DNA of 64,000 bases from positions 1,860,001-1,924,000 of the forward strand of contig CBDDDT010000003.1 of assembly GCA_965226755.1 (NCBI GenBank), in the 5' to 3' direction. Made by a program: the position numbers and the translations under genes. Shown piece by piece: positions 16,429 to 24,538 of the stretch. This stretch comes from Bog-113 sp965226755 (lineage in GTDB: Bacteria; Acidobacteriota; Terriglobia; Bryobacterales; Bryobacteraceae). The notes beneath the pieces were generated by a model that saw nothing but the letters and a program-made list of their open reading frames with translations, was not told where the DNA came from and did not search any database. Numbering within the stretch: position 1 is the stretch's first letter; every line of letters starts with the position of its first letter.

Positions 16429-18603
16429 TTAAGCCGGGTTGAGGTACGTTTCCAATCCTGGGGAGGCGAGCCCGGCTGAAGCTGTGTCGATGAGCTCTCG
16501 GCGCCGGTTTTTTACTTCAAAGCGTAATTCTATTGTAACCCCAACCAGCTCGCATTCAATGTGGCATCGCTCACAGATTTCGCGTACGCGCTCAGGATAT
16601 TCAGTCGAAATCAATATGCGGGAAGGCGCCTCATGGAACAGCAGATACGCCCCATCCAGATCGGAATCCAGTTCAATCCGCGCGCCCAGCTCGGCGGTCG
16701 TACATTCCGCCAGCGTTACCGCCAGACCCCCGTCGCTGAGATCGTGCGCGGATTCCGCCAAAGCTTCTTTATGGATGTCGCGCATGGCCGAATGGACGCG
16801 CTTTTCGTAGCCCATATCGAGAGCGGGCGGCAGCCCCCACAGCTGCTTCACGATCGTCTTGGCGTATTGCGTTCCGCCGAACCGGACCGCATCCGTAGTA
16901 CCCAAACCTCCCACGAGCAGCAAACTTCGTCCGGCGCTTTGAAACCGCAGCGGGACCGGCGCGGCCGTCCGCAGCAGGCCGACAATGCCCATCACGGGAG
17001 TGGGATAGATCGCTTCGCCCAGGGTTTCGTTGTAAAGGCTCACGTTCCCGCCCGTGATCGGCGTCTCGAAGAACGCGCACGCTTCGCCCATGCCTTCGAT
17101 CGCCTCCACCAGCTGGGCCATGATCTCCGGCCGTTCCGGGTTGCCGAAATTGAGGTTGTTGGTCGCGGCCACCGGTTCCGCGCCGGCGGTGGCGAGGTTG
17201 CGGCAGGCCTCCGCCACGTTGAGCCGGGCGCCTTCGCGCGGCGACAAATAACAATAGCGGCCGTTCCCATCGAGCGACATGGCGATCGATTGGTCCGTCT
17301 CCTTCACGCGCACAATCGCGCAATCCGAACCCGGACCCGCAATCGTGTTCGTGCGGACCGTGTAGTCATACTGCTCCCAGATCCAGCGCTTGGAACACAG
17401 ATCCGGGGAAGCCAGCAGCGTCTTCAGATCCAATGTGAAATCGCGCGTCTGAAAGTCGAACTCCGGCGAATCCATGGGCGCCGTCCGGAAAGGAACCGTG
17501 TGCGGCCGGTCGTAGCGCGGGGCTTCCTCGGCAATGGCGTGGTTAGGAATCTCCGCCACCACCGCGCCCGCGTGCCGGACGCGCAGCAGCCCGTCGCCCG
17601 TGACCTCGCCGATCGTCACGGCGTCCAGGCCCCACTTCCGAAAGACGCGGAAGACTTCTTCCTCGCGGCCCGTTTCAGCCACCAGCAGCATGCGCTCCTG
17701 CGATTCGGAGAGCATCATTTCATACGCCGTCATCCCGGTTTCCCGCTGCGGCACCTTATCCAGATCGATCTCGATCCCCACCCCGCCGCGGCTGCCCATC
17801 TCACACGAAGAAGAAGTCAGCCCGGCCGCGCCCATATCCTGTATGCCGACAATCGCGCCCGTGCGCATCGCCTCCAGGCAGGCTTCGAGCAGCAGCTTCT
17901 CCAGAAACGGGTCGCCCACCTGCACGTTGGGACGCTTCTGCTTGGATTCCTCGGTGAATTCCGCGCTGGCCATGGAAGCTCCGTGGATCCCGTCACGGCC
18001 CGTCTTCGCCCCAACATAGATCACCGGGTTGCCCACTCCCGACGCGCTGGCGTAGAAAATCTCGTCCTCGCGGCAGATGCCCAGCGCAAACACGTTCACC
18101 AGCGGATTGCCGTTATAGCAGGGCTCGAAAATGCATTCGCCTCCCACGGTGGGGACGCCGAAGCAGTTCCCGTAGTGCGCGATGCCGGAGACAACTCCTT
18201 CCAGGATGCGCCGATTGCGTCCGCCGGCAGCGTCGTCCGAGGGCAGCCCGAAGCGCAGAGAGTCCATCAGCGCGATGGGGCGCGCGCCCATCGTGAAGAT
18301 ATCCCGCAGAATGCCGCCTACTCCCGTCGCCGCTCCCTGAAACGGCTCAATGTAGCTGGGGTGATTGTGCGACTCGATCTTAAATGCGGCCACCCATCCG
18401 TCGCCGATCCCGATCACTCCCGCGTTTTCACCCGGCCCTTGCACCACGTGGCGCCCCTGCGTGGGAAGCTTCTTCAGATGGATGCGCGAACTCTTGTAGG
18501 AACAGTGCTCGCTCCACATCACCGTGAAAATGCCTTCCTCGGTGTGGGTGGGTTCGCGATGCAGGATGGAGACCACCCGTTCGTGTTCGCCGGGCGTCAG
18601 CAT
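16429..18603 (-). CDS. purL: Phosphoribosylformylglycinamidine synthase subunit PurL
   Basis: The 724-residue protein is the small PurL form that works with PurQ and PurS to convert FGAR to FGAM. Motifs include TVMWSEHCSYKSSR, FKIESHNHPSYIEPFQGAATGVGG, the duplicated ATP-binding halves and DLSDGGLAV. The ATG at 18603 overlaps the purQ stop by one base (TGATG); the frame is open further upstream inside purQ but without homology. No purS is next to it. Confidence 0.96.
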   Translation of the reverse strand: MLTPGEHERVVSILHREPTHTEEGIFTVMWSEHCSYKSSRIHLKKLPTQGRHVVQGPGENAGVIGIGDGWVAAFKIESHNHPSYIEPFQGAATGVGGILRDIFTMGARPIALMDSLRFGLPSDDAAGGRNRRILEGVVSGIAHYGNCFGVPTVGGECIFEPCYNGNPLVNVFALGICREDEIFYASASGVGNPVIYVGAKTGRDGIHGASMASAEFTEESKQKRPNVQVGDPFLEKLLLEACLEAMRTGAIVGIQDMGAAGLTSSSCEMGSRGGVGIEIDLDKVPQRETGMTAYEMMLSESQERMLLVAETGREEEVFRVFRKWGLDAVTIGEVTGDGLLRVRHAGAVVAEIPNHAIAEEAPRYDRPHTVPFRTAPMDSPEFDFQTRDFTLDLKTLLASPDLCSKRWIWEQYDYTVRTNTIAGPGSDCAIVRVKETDQSIAMSLDGNGRYCYLSPREGARLNVAEACRNLATAGAEPVAATNNLNFGNPERPEIMAQLVEAIEGMGEACAFFETPITGGNVSLYNETLGEAIYPTPVMGIVGLLRTAAPVPLRFQSAGRSLLLVGGLGTTDAVRFGGTQYAKTIVKQLWGLPPALDMGYEKRVHSAMRDIHKEALAESAHDLSDGGLAVTLAECTTAELGARIELDSDLDGAYLLFHEAPSRILISTEYPERVREICERCHIECELVGVTIELRFEVKNRRRELIDTASAGLASPGLETYLNPA

Positions 18604-19280
18604 CAGGCCGCGGTGACTCGCGCCAGCGATTCGATCAGCGACTGCAATACGCCGATCCCGTCGGTCGAGCCCATCAGCGGATCGCAAGCGCGTTCGGGAT
18701 GAGGCATCAGCCCGAGCACGTTCCGCTGCGCATTCATAATCCCGGCAATATCCCGCAGCGAACCATTCGGGTTGTCCATGTAACGGAAGGCGACGCGGTC
18801 TTCGGCCTCGAGCTCATCGAGCGTGCGCTCCCCGGCGTAATAGCGTCCTTCGCCGTGCGCCACGGGAAGGCGCAGGATCTGGCCCCGCGTGAGCGCGCCG
18901 GTGAAAGGCGAATGCACTGTCTCCACCCGCAGCGGCGTCTCGCGGCAGACGAACTTAAGGTTCGCGTTGCGCATAAGCGCGCCCGGCAAAAGCCCGCTTT
19001 CCACCAGGATCTGGAATCCGTTGCACACTCCCAGCACCGGGCCGCCGGCCGCCGCGAACTTCGTCACCGCTTTCATCACCGGCGAGAAGCGCGCGATCGC
19101 CCCGCAGCGCAGATAATCCCCATACGAGAAGCCCCCCGGCAGAACGATCGCGTCAAATGAACCCAGCGCGCTCTCGTCATGCCAGATATACTCCGCGCTC
19201 ACGTGCAGATTATGGCGGAAGGCATACCACGCGTCGTGATCGCAGTTGCTGCCGGGGAATACGACCACGCCGACTTTCAT
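18603..19280 (-). CDS. purQ: Phosphoribosylformylglycinamidine synthase subunit PurQ (glutaminase)
   Basis: This 225-residue class I glutamine amidotransferase supplies ammonia to PurL. It starts MKVGVVVFPGSNCDHDAWYA (ATG at 19280) and contains LPGGFSYGDYLRCGAIA, the nucleophile in VLGVCNGFQIL and the terminal histidine/glutamate in GLMPHPERA. It is the first gene of purQLF. The frame continues 11 codons upstream of the chosen start without family resemblance. Confidence 0.96.
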   Translation of the reverse strand: MKVGVVVFPGSNCDHDAWYAFRHNLHVSAEYIWHDESALGSFDAIVLPGGFSYGDYLRCGAIARFSPVMKAVTKFAAAGGPVLGVCNGFQILVESGLLPGALMRNANLKFVCRETPLRVETVHSPFTGALTRGQILRLPVAHGEGRYYAGERTLDELEAEDRVAFRYMDNPNGSLRDIAGIMNAQRNVLGLMPHPERACDPLMGSTDGIGVLQSLIESLARVTAA

Positions 19281-19309
19281 GGATATTTCTATTGAAACAC
19301 GGAAGCCTT

Positions 19310-20236
19310 TCACCGCAGGCGAACGCCGCTTTTCCTCGCGACCTGTTGGATGTAAGCGCGGCCTTCGTCATATTCGGCCGCCGTGTGCAGATGCTCCAAC
19401 ATCAACGGCGTCTCCACTGGAAGCCGCGAAAGCTCCGTTAGATAAGTTGCATAATCGATCTCACCCCGGCCCGGCGTCACTTCGGCGAAGTGGACGTTGT
19501 ATTCGGGAACCCACGCGAGATCCTTGGCGTGGCACGATCGGATCCAACGCCCTAACTTGCGAAAGCATTCCTCGATGACAGTCTTGTTCGTGTAGAAACG
19601 CGCCGGGCTGTTCACCACATTGCATACATCGAGATGAACGCCGAACGCGGGCCGGTCTACCGCTCGAATCAGCTCGAGATAACTGTCCGGGCCGTCGGGA
19701 AGGCTCCAGGGCATCATCTCGATCGTGAAAAAGGTGCGCGTGGGCTTCACCGCGTCCAGGACGTGGCGGCAGTTCTCCACCGTGGCGTCCAGAAACTCGC
19801 GCGATAAATTCTTCGCGTTCATCCCGTACCAGTACTTGGCGTTGTAAGAACCGGCGATGTCCACGCAGCAGCGCGCGCCCGCCAGTTCGGCGAGCGCAAG
19901 ACGGCTCGCGACGTAATCGAGATTCGCTTTGCGAACGGCGCGATCCGGGTCCAGCATGTTCTTCCACGCGCCCACCTCCGCGATCACGACGTCTTCGGCG
20001 GCGAACGCGGCCGCAATCGCTCGAATGCGTTCAGTCTGATCCGGCGTTGCGGCGGGGCAATAAGCCGCGCTGTAGCCGAGGCGGCGGTGTTCGCGCGCCA
20101 GTTCTCGCGGATCTTCCGACTGCAGGAACACCGGGCCGCCCAGAAGAACGGCGCGGCTCGACGGCTCAGCCCGCGCGAACGGAGCGGCCGCCAGCAATCC
20201 AAGTACGCTGCGACGGGAAAGCGGGGAATTTTGCAC
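19310..20236 (-). CDS. Tat-exported sugar phosphate isomerase/epimerase-like TIM barrel protein
   Basis: The N-terminus SRRSVLGLLAAAPFARA is a twin-arginine-type signal. The rest (308 aa) is an AP-endonuclease-family-2/xylose-isomerase-like barrel with metal-ligand stretches such as FFTIEMMPW (Glu), FGVHLDVCNVVN (Asp, His), SCHAKDL (His) and the C-terminal LMLEHL (Glu). Such proteins are frequent in Acidobacteria and act on sugars or inositols outside the cytoplasm. The substrate is unknown. It ends 29 nt before purQ on the same strand and could be transcribed into it. Confidence 0.75.
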   Translation of the reverse strand: MQNSPLSRRSVLGLLAAAPFARAEPSSRAVLLGGPVFLQSEDPRELAREHRRLGYSAAYCPAATPDQTERIRAIAAAFAAEDVVIAEVGAWKNMLDPDRAVRKANLDYVASRLALAELAGARCCVDIAGSYNAKYWYGMNAKNLSREFLDATVENCRHVLDAVKPTRTFFTIEMMPWSLPDGPDSYLELIRAVDRPAFGVHLDVCNVVNSPARFYTNKTVIEECFRKLGRWIRSCHAKDLAWVPEYNVHFAEVTPGRGEIDYATYLTELSRLPVETPLMLEHLHTAAEYDEGRAYIQQVARKSGVRLR

Positions 20237-20284
20237 GGGCGCCGGAGGTTGATCCTATCATTCCCTTCAGGGGAGGGCGTTACC

Positions 20285-20770
20285 TTGAAGACCAACGCCT
20301 TGAAAACCAACGCCGCCAGAATGCTGGACTCGCTGGGCATTTCGTATGAGCTCCGCGCCTACGCGGTCGACCTTGACGATCTCTCCGCCGAAAGCGTCGC
20401 ATTGAAGGTGGGACTTCCGGCCGAGCAGGTGTTCAAAACACTATTGGTCAAAGGCGACCGCAACGGCTGCTGTTTCGCCGTCATTCCCGGCAACAGGGAA
20501 CTGGATCTTAAAGCCTTGGCGAAGTTGACTGGCGATCGCGCGGTGGCTCTCGCCGCCTTGAAAGATGTGCATCCGCTCACCGGCTATGTGCGCGGCGCCG
20601 TCACGGTATTCGGCGCGCGTAAACCCTTCCCCGTATATGTGGACGAAACGGCGGAGCTCTGGGACCGAATTTCGGTCTCCTCCGGCACGCGCGGCGTTCA
20701 AGTGCTGCTCACTCCCGCTGACTACCTCCGCGCTTCCCACGCCGTCCGCGGACCTATCGCGCGCGATTAG
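20285..20770 (+). CDS. ybaK: Cys-tRNA(Pro)/Cys-tRNA(Cys) deacylase, YbaK/EbsC type
   Basis: The 161-residue protein clears misacylated Cys-tRNA(Pro). It has the YbaK pattern TNAARMLDSLGISYELRAY, VFKTLLVKGD (essential Lys), FAVIPGNRELDLKALAK, HPLTGYVRGAVTVFG and VYVDET. The start is a TTG at 20285 with GGAGG 8 nt upstream; a second TTG lies a few codons later. It converges with the RES toxin gene with 2 nt between. Confidence 0.88.
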   Translation: MKTNALKTNAARMLDSLGISYELRAYAVDLDDLSAESVALKVGLPAEQVFKTLLVKGDRNGCCFAVIPGNRELDLKALAKLTGDRAVALAALKDVHPLTGYVRGAVTVFGARKPFPVYVDETAELWDRISVSSGTRGVQVLLTPADYLRASHAVRGPIARD

Positions 20771-20772
20771 AC

Positions 20773-21231
20773 CTATTTGCGCGGGCGGAACAGACGGCCG
20801 TCATAGGGATACGGTCTATGCCACGCGATGGAAATCGCGGCGGAATCCGGATGCATCGGGTTCAGCAGCCAATTGGAAGTTTCCGGGATGATCGCGGAAG
20901 GAACTTCGAGGAGCGCGGAGCGGGCTTCATCGATCCAGCGGTCGCCCGCGCCCCGGCTGATGCGGTTATCCTGAATCCAATCTGGCGCCAGCGTCGCTTC
21001 CTCCAGACGCTCCCGCGAAACGGTCTCGGGAACCTGCACTTTCAGAAGTTGGAAGGAGCGCGGAAATGCGCCGTCACGCAGTTCGAGATGCACCAGAATT
21101 TCGACTAGCGCACTCGCCGGAGTGGCGGCCAAATACACGATCGGCCTGCCCTGGGTGTGCCATCGCGCCGGCGCGTACAGCCCGCCGCGCCCATTCAGCA
21201 GGATGTGGTTGCTGATGCGCCAGAGTGTCAG
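20773..21231 (-). CDS. RES-domain toxin of a type II RES-Xre toxin-antitoxin pair
   Basis: The reading frame LWRISNHILLNGRGGLYAPA, RWHTQGRPIVYLAATPASALVE, then EVPSAIIPETSNWLLNPMH matches RES toxins, which degrade NAD+. Conserved residues include R23, E44 and S112. In this frame no ATG, GTG or TTG exists between the upstream stop at 21244 and the RWHT region; the first plausible initiator is a CTG at 21229-21231 overlapping the antitoxin stop (CTGA). The next usual start, GTG at 21138, would delete the first 31 residues including conserved Arg. The CTG start gives 152 residues, the family's normal size. Confidence 0.85.
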   Translation of the reverse strand: MTLWRISNHILLNGRGGLYAPARWHTQGRPIVYLAATPASALVEILVHLELRDGAFPRSFQLLKVQVPETVSRERLEEATLAPDWIQDNRISRGAGDRWIDEARSALLEVPSAIIPETSNWLLNPMHPDSAAISIAWHRPYPYDGRLFRPRK

Positions 21232-21656
21232 GCAAACATGCCTTCATCGATCTGGATCAGCATCTCCTCGATCAGCCGCCCCCCGGATTCCGTCGTCAGC
21301 ATCTCGAAGGGAGTGCGGCCGTTAAATCGCTGCTTGGGCTCCCGCATCCAGCTCAAAGCCTCCCGATCGCCCCCCAGAACGGATTGGGCACGGGCCAAAA
21401 CGCGGGCCGCCCGGATCGCGCGATCCGATTCCTCCCGCGACAGGCGCTCCCGCCGGCTCCGCCGATGCTTCAATGTGCGCTGCGGAATCACAATGGAGTA
21501 AACTTCTCCCGTCGAAAGGCCATGTTCGACCAGCACCTTCACCACCCCCGTGGACAAGCCTTCCTCCGCCAATGTCGCCAGCCCGAATTCAGAATCCGGC
21601 TCCGACCCGATCCACTTCCCCATTTGTTCCAGCCAAGTGATGTGCAATGTCGCCAT
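21228..21656 (-). CDS. Xre/MbcA/ParS-type antitoxin (DUF2384) of RES-Xre pair
   Basis: This 142-residue protein has an N-terminal DNA-binding-type region (LEQMGKWIG to RTLKHRRSRRERLS) and the C-terminal toxin-binding domain AARVLARAQSVLGGDREALSWM, FNGRTPFEMLTTESGGRLIEEML, typical of antitoxins paired with RES toxins. It neutralises the toxin and normally represses its own promoter. AGGAGAGGA precedes the ATG. Its stop overlaps the toxin start. A tandem repeat upstream is a likely operator. Confidence 0.87.
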   Translation of the reverse strand: MATLHITWLEQMGKWIGSEPDSEFGLATLAEEGLSTGVVKVLVEHGLSTGEVYSIVIPQRTLKHRRSRRERLSREESDRAIRAARVLARAQSVLGGDREALSWMREPKQRFNGRTPFEMLTTESGGRLIEEMLIQIDEGMFA

Positions 21657-21671
21657 ACATTTCCTCTCCTG

Positions 21672-21709
21672 GAGCCGATACAGAAACGTCGAGCCGATAC
21701 AGAAACGTC
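21672..21709. repeat. Tandem 19-bp direct repeat upstream of the RES-Xre antitoxin
   Basis: Two perfect copies of GAGCCGATACAGAAACGTC (21672-21690 and 21691-21709) abut without a spacer, 16 bp upstream of the antitoxin ATG. On the antitoxin strand the block begins with TTGACG, a -35-like hexamer. The position suits an operator for the antitoxin, but this is inferred. Confidence 0.7.
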
Positions 21710-21847
21710 AACACTCCTGGGAGCCACTCCCCGCCCGCCAAAACTCCAAGCAGCCATCCCCGCCAACCAACTCCCTGTCAGCCATTATGCCACAAAACCG
21801 ACGGCAAAGTGTACCTCCTAATCTTGCCTTCCCACGCTCTGTCGTGT

Positions 21848-21877
21848 TTGACAACTCCGCCGGGTGTTGGCTACGCT
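21848..21877 (+). promoter_or_regulatory. Promoter of rplM-rpsI
   Basis: A perfect -35 TTGACA (21848-21853) and a -10-like TACGCT (21872-21877) are separated by 18 bp and lie about 40 bp before the rplM start. This is a good sigma-70-type match by eye. Confidence 0.6.
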
Positions 21878-21916
21878 AAATAGGTAACAGAACGATAACC
21901 GGAGAAGTGTGTTTTC

Positions 21917-22348
21917 ATGAGTACCCAGTTCCCATCCAAGCCGGCCATCACTCGCGAATGGCACGTGATCGATGCTAATGACATCGTTCTCGGCAAACTT
22001 GCGAGCAAAGCGGCTTTCCTGCTAATGGGCAAGCACAAGCCTATTTATACCCCGTTTCTCGACACTGGCGATCACGTTGTAGTAGTCAACGCCGCCAAAG
22101 TCAAGCTGACGGGCCGCAAGGATGAGCAGAAGGTTTACCGCAGTTTCACCGGTTATCCGGGCGGTCTTGTCGAGACCGGGGCGCGTCGAGTCCGCGCCAC
22201 ACGCCCGCAGCGCATGGTGGAAGATGCGATTTTTGGCATGCTGCCCAAAACGAAGATGGGCAAGCAGATGTACCGCAAGCTGAAGGTTTACGCCGGGGAT
22301 CGGCATCCCCATCAGGCGCAGCAGCCCAAAGCTCTAGCGGTAGCGTGA
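21917..22348 (+). CDS. rplM: 50S ribosomal protein L13
   Basis: The 143-residue protein shows the L13 pattern: REWHVIDANDIVLGKLAS, LLMGKHKPIYTPFLDTGDHVVVVNA, YRSFTGYPGG and FGMLPKTKMGKQMYRKLKVY AGDRHPH. L13 is an early-assembly 23S rRNA-binding protein. GGAGAAG precedes the ATG. It is followed by rpsI after 22 nt, the standard pair. Confidence 0.97.
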   Translation: MSTQFPSKPAITREWHVIDANDIVLGKLASKAAFLLMGKHKPIYTPFLDTGDHVVVVNAAKVKLTGRKDEQKVYRSFTGYPGGLVETGARRVRATRPQRMVEDAIFGMLPKTKMGKQMYRKLKVYAGDRHPHQAQQPKALAVA

Positions 22349-22370
22349 TCGGAAAGAGAAAGGTCGAACA

Positions 22371-22769
22371 GTGGCAGTAAAACAGGTTCAGTATCTCGGC
22401 ACCGGGCGCCGCAAAACGGCTGTGGCCCGTGTGTTTTTGCGTCCCGGTTCCGGCAAAATCACCGTGAACGGCCGCACGGTTGAGAATTATTTCCCGAGTG
22501 AAGCCGGTCGCGTGCCCGTTCGCCAGGCGCTCGAAGCGACGGAAAATACCGATAAGTTCGATGTTCTCGTGCTGGCCCATGGCGGCGGAATCGCCGGCCA
22601 GGCCGAAGCCATTCGCATGGGTTTATCCCGGGCGCTCATCGAATTCAACGCCGAACTCCGGCCCCGCCTGAAGAATCTCGGCTATCTGACCCGCGACGCG
22701 CGCTCTCGCGAGCGCAAGAAGTACGGGCAGAAGGGCGCCCGCAAGCGGTTCCAGTTCTCCAAGCGCTAA
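22371..22769 (+). CDS. rpsI: 30S ribosomal protein S9
   Basis: The 132-residue protein has YLGTGRRKTAVARVFLRPGSG at the N-terminus and the conserved C-terminal tail GARKRFQFSKR, whose last residues reach the P-site tRNA. The start is a GTG at 22371. A terminator follows directly. Confidence 0.97.
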   Translation: MAVKQVQYLGTGRRKTAVARVFLRPGSGKITVNGRTVENYFPSEAGRVPVRQALEATENTDKFDVLVLAHGGGIAGQAEAIRMGLSRALIEFNAELRPRLKNLGYLTRDARSRERKKYGQKGARKRFQFSKR

Positions 22770-22790
22770 CGGTGTTTTTGTTCGTTTTCC

Positions 22791-22822
22791 GGGCCCGGAT
22801 GAATTCCGGGCCCTTGTTCTGT
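22791..22822 (+). terminator. Intrinsic terminator of rplM-rpsI
   Basis: A perfect 9-bp GC stem (GGGCCCGGA at 22791-22799 with TCCGGGCCC at 22805-22813) with a 5-nt loop is followed by the T-rich TTGTTCTGTC. Confidence 0.8.
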
Positions 22823-22925
22823 CTTCTTCAACCCTCAGAATCTCCTCGCATGCAAATCTCGCTTTGGACAGTATGCCGGAAACGAATCAATCCTGAGGCA
22901 AAATCAAGCTGTTTAGGAGACTGTT

Positions 22926-23834
22926 TTGCCCGCAATTAGCATGAAAGAATTGCTCGAAGCCGGCGTTCACTTCGGGCACCAGACCAAGCGCTGGAATCCG
23001 AAGATGAAGGAATATATCTTCGGCGAACGAAATGGAATTTATATCATCGATCTTCAGAAGACTCTGAAGCTCTTCAAGGACGCCGCCCGCTATGTGGGCG
23101 AGATGGCCGCGCAGGGGAAGAACGTTCTCTTCGTGGGCACCAAGCGTCAGGCGCAGGAAGCCGTCGCGGAAGAAGCGACGCGCTGCCAGATGTACTACGT
23201 CAACTCCCGCTGGCTGGGCGGACTGCTGACCAACATGACCACGGTCCAGAAGTCGATCAAGCGCCTCAAAGAGCTTGAGTTGATGGCCACCGACGGCGGC
23301 TACGCGGCGCGGCCCAAGAAAGAAGTGATCCGTCTGGAGCGCGAACGCAAGCACTTGGACTCCAACCTCGCGGGGATCAAAGACATGCCCGGCCTTCCGG
23401 ATGTGCTCTTCGTGATCGATTCGAACAAGGAAGCCATCGCGGTCAAGGAAGCGCGGCGGCTCGGAATCCCGGTCGTCGCCATCGTGGACACCAATTGCGA
23501 TCCCGATGAAGTGGACTGGGTGATCCCCGGAAACGATGACGCACTCCGCGCCATCCGCCTCTTCACCAGCAAGATCGCCGATTCGGTGGTCGAAGGCCGC
23601 GCGCTCGCGACCGAGCAGGATTTCGCCGAGAAGCTCATCCCCTCGGACGATGGCGCCCCGGAGGAGATCATGCCGGAGTACAACCAGTACGTGGATGAGA
23701 AGTACGCGGCGCAGATCATGGCGGAGAGCCAGATGGACGACGATCTGCCTTCGGTCTCCGCGCGCAAGGCGCCTGCCGCGGAAGCGGCCGCCGAGCCCGC
23801 TCCCGAGCCGGCTGTCGCGGAAACCTCGAAATAA
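22926..23834 (+). CDS. rpsB: 30S ribosomal protein S2
   Basis: The start is a TTG at 22926 (AGGAG upstream), giving PAISMKELLEAGVHFGHQTK, the normal S2 N-terminus. The body contains RWLGGLLTNMTTV, PDVLFVIDSNKE and AIVDTNCDPDEVDWVIPGNDDA. At 302 residues it is longer than the usual 230-250 because of an acidic, Ala/Pro/Glu-rich C-terminal tail from about residue 250. It begins the rpsB-tsf-pyrH-frr cluster. Confidence 0.96.
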   Translation: MPAISMKELLEAGVHFGHQTKRWNPKMKEYIFGERNGIYIIDLQKTLKLFKDAARYVGEMAAQGKNVLFVGTKRQAQEAVAEEATRCQMYYVNSRWLGGLLTNMTTVQKSIKRLKELELMATDGGYAARPKKEVIRLERERKHLDSNLAGIKDMPGLPDVLFVIDSNKEAIAVKEARRLGIPVVAIVDTNCDPDEVDWVIPGNDDALRAIRLFTSKIADSVVEGRALATEQDFAEKLIPSDDGAPEEIMPEYNQYVDEKYAAQIMAESQMDDDLPSVSARKAPAAEAAAEPAPEPAVAETSK

Positions 23835-23909
23835 CCCTCGGTCGGAACCTGCGTCTGGCCGCGGACACTGTCCGCGGCCGGCGCTGACAACTTTCAAAGG
23901 AAGAAAAAA

Positions 23910-24536
23910 ATGGCAGAGATTTCTGCGCAACTGGTTAAGCAATTGCGCGAGCGCACCGGCGCCGGGATGATGGAATGCAAACGAGCCCTCGTGGAGTCGA
24001 ATGGCGATCTCCCGGAAGCCGAAGTGATTCTTCGCAAGAAGGGCATTGCCGCGGCGCACAAAAAGTCCAGTCGCACCACCCAGCAGGGGTTGGTGGCGAA
24101 CTACATCCACCCCGGCGGTCAATTGGGTGTTTTGGTCGAAGTGAACTGCGAGTCGGATTTTGTCGCCCGGACCGACGACTTCATCAACTTGGCCCGCGAT
24201 CTGGCTATGCACATCGCCGCGGCGAATCCGCTCTATCTTCGCAAAGAGGATGTTTCTCCCGAGCTGGTGGAGAAAGAGATTGAGATCGCGCGCGACCGCG
24301 CCATCAACGAAGGCAAGCCGCAGCGCGCTCACGACGCCATCGTCAAAGGTCGCCTCGACAAGTTCTACGAAGAGGTCTGCCTTCTGGAACAGCCTTTCGT
24401 CAAAGAGAGCACGATGACCATCGACCAGATCATCAAGAGCAAGATCGCCAAACTGGGCGAGAATGTGACCGTCTCGCGGTTTGTCCGCTATAAAGTCGGC
24501 GATGGCACGGGATCCGCGATCGCGGCTTCGGAATAA
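23910..24536 (+). CDS. tsf: Elongation factor Ts
   Basis: EF-Ts recycles EF-Tu by exchanging its nucleotide. The N-terminal UBA-like domain is clear (VKQLRERTGAGMMECKRAL), and the core has GVLVEVNCESDFVARTDDF. At 208 residues it is a short form, closer in size to the Thermus protein than to the 280-residue E. coli one; a second core subdomain appears missing or reduced. GGAAG precedes the ATG. It follows rpsB by 75 nt. Confidence 0.95.
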   Translation: MAEISAQLVKQLRERTGAGMMECKRALVESNGDLPEAEVILRKKGIAAAHKKSSRTTQQGLVANYIHPGGQLGVLVEVNCESDFVARTDDFINLARDLAMHIAAANPLYLRKEDVSPELVEKEIEIARDRAINEGKPQRAHDAIVKGRLDKFYEEVCLLEQPFVKESTMTIDQIIKSKIAKLGENVTVSRFVRYKVGDGTGSAIAASE

Positions 24537-24538
24537 GC

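Noticed and set aside
16561..18702. A 713-codon open frame on the plus strand across purL and purQ
   Set aside because: It is antisense to two unmistakable purine genes; long antisense frames are expected from GC-rich codon usage, and its product is Arg/His-rich with no family resemblance.
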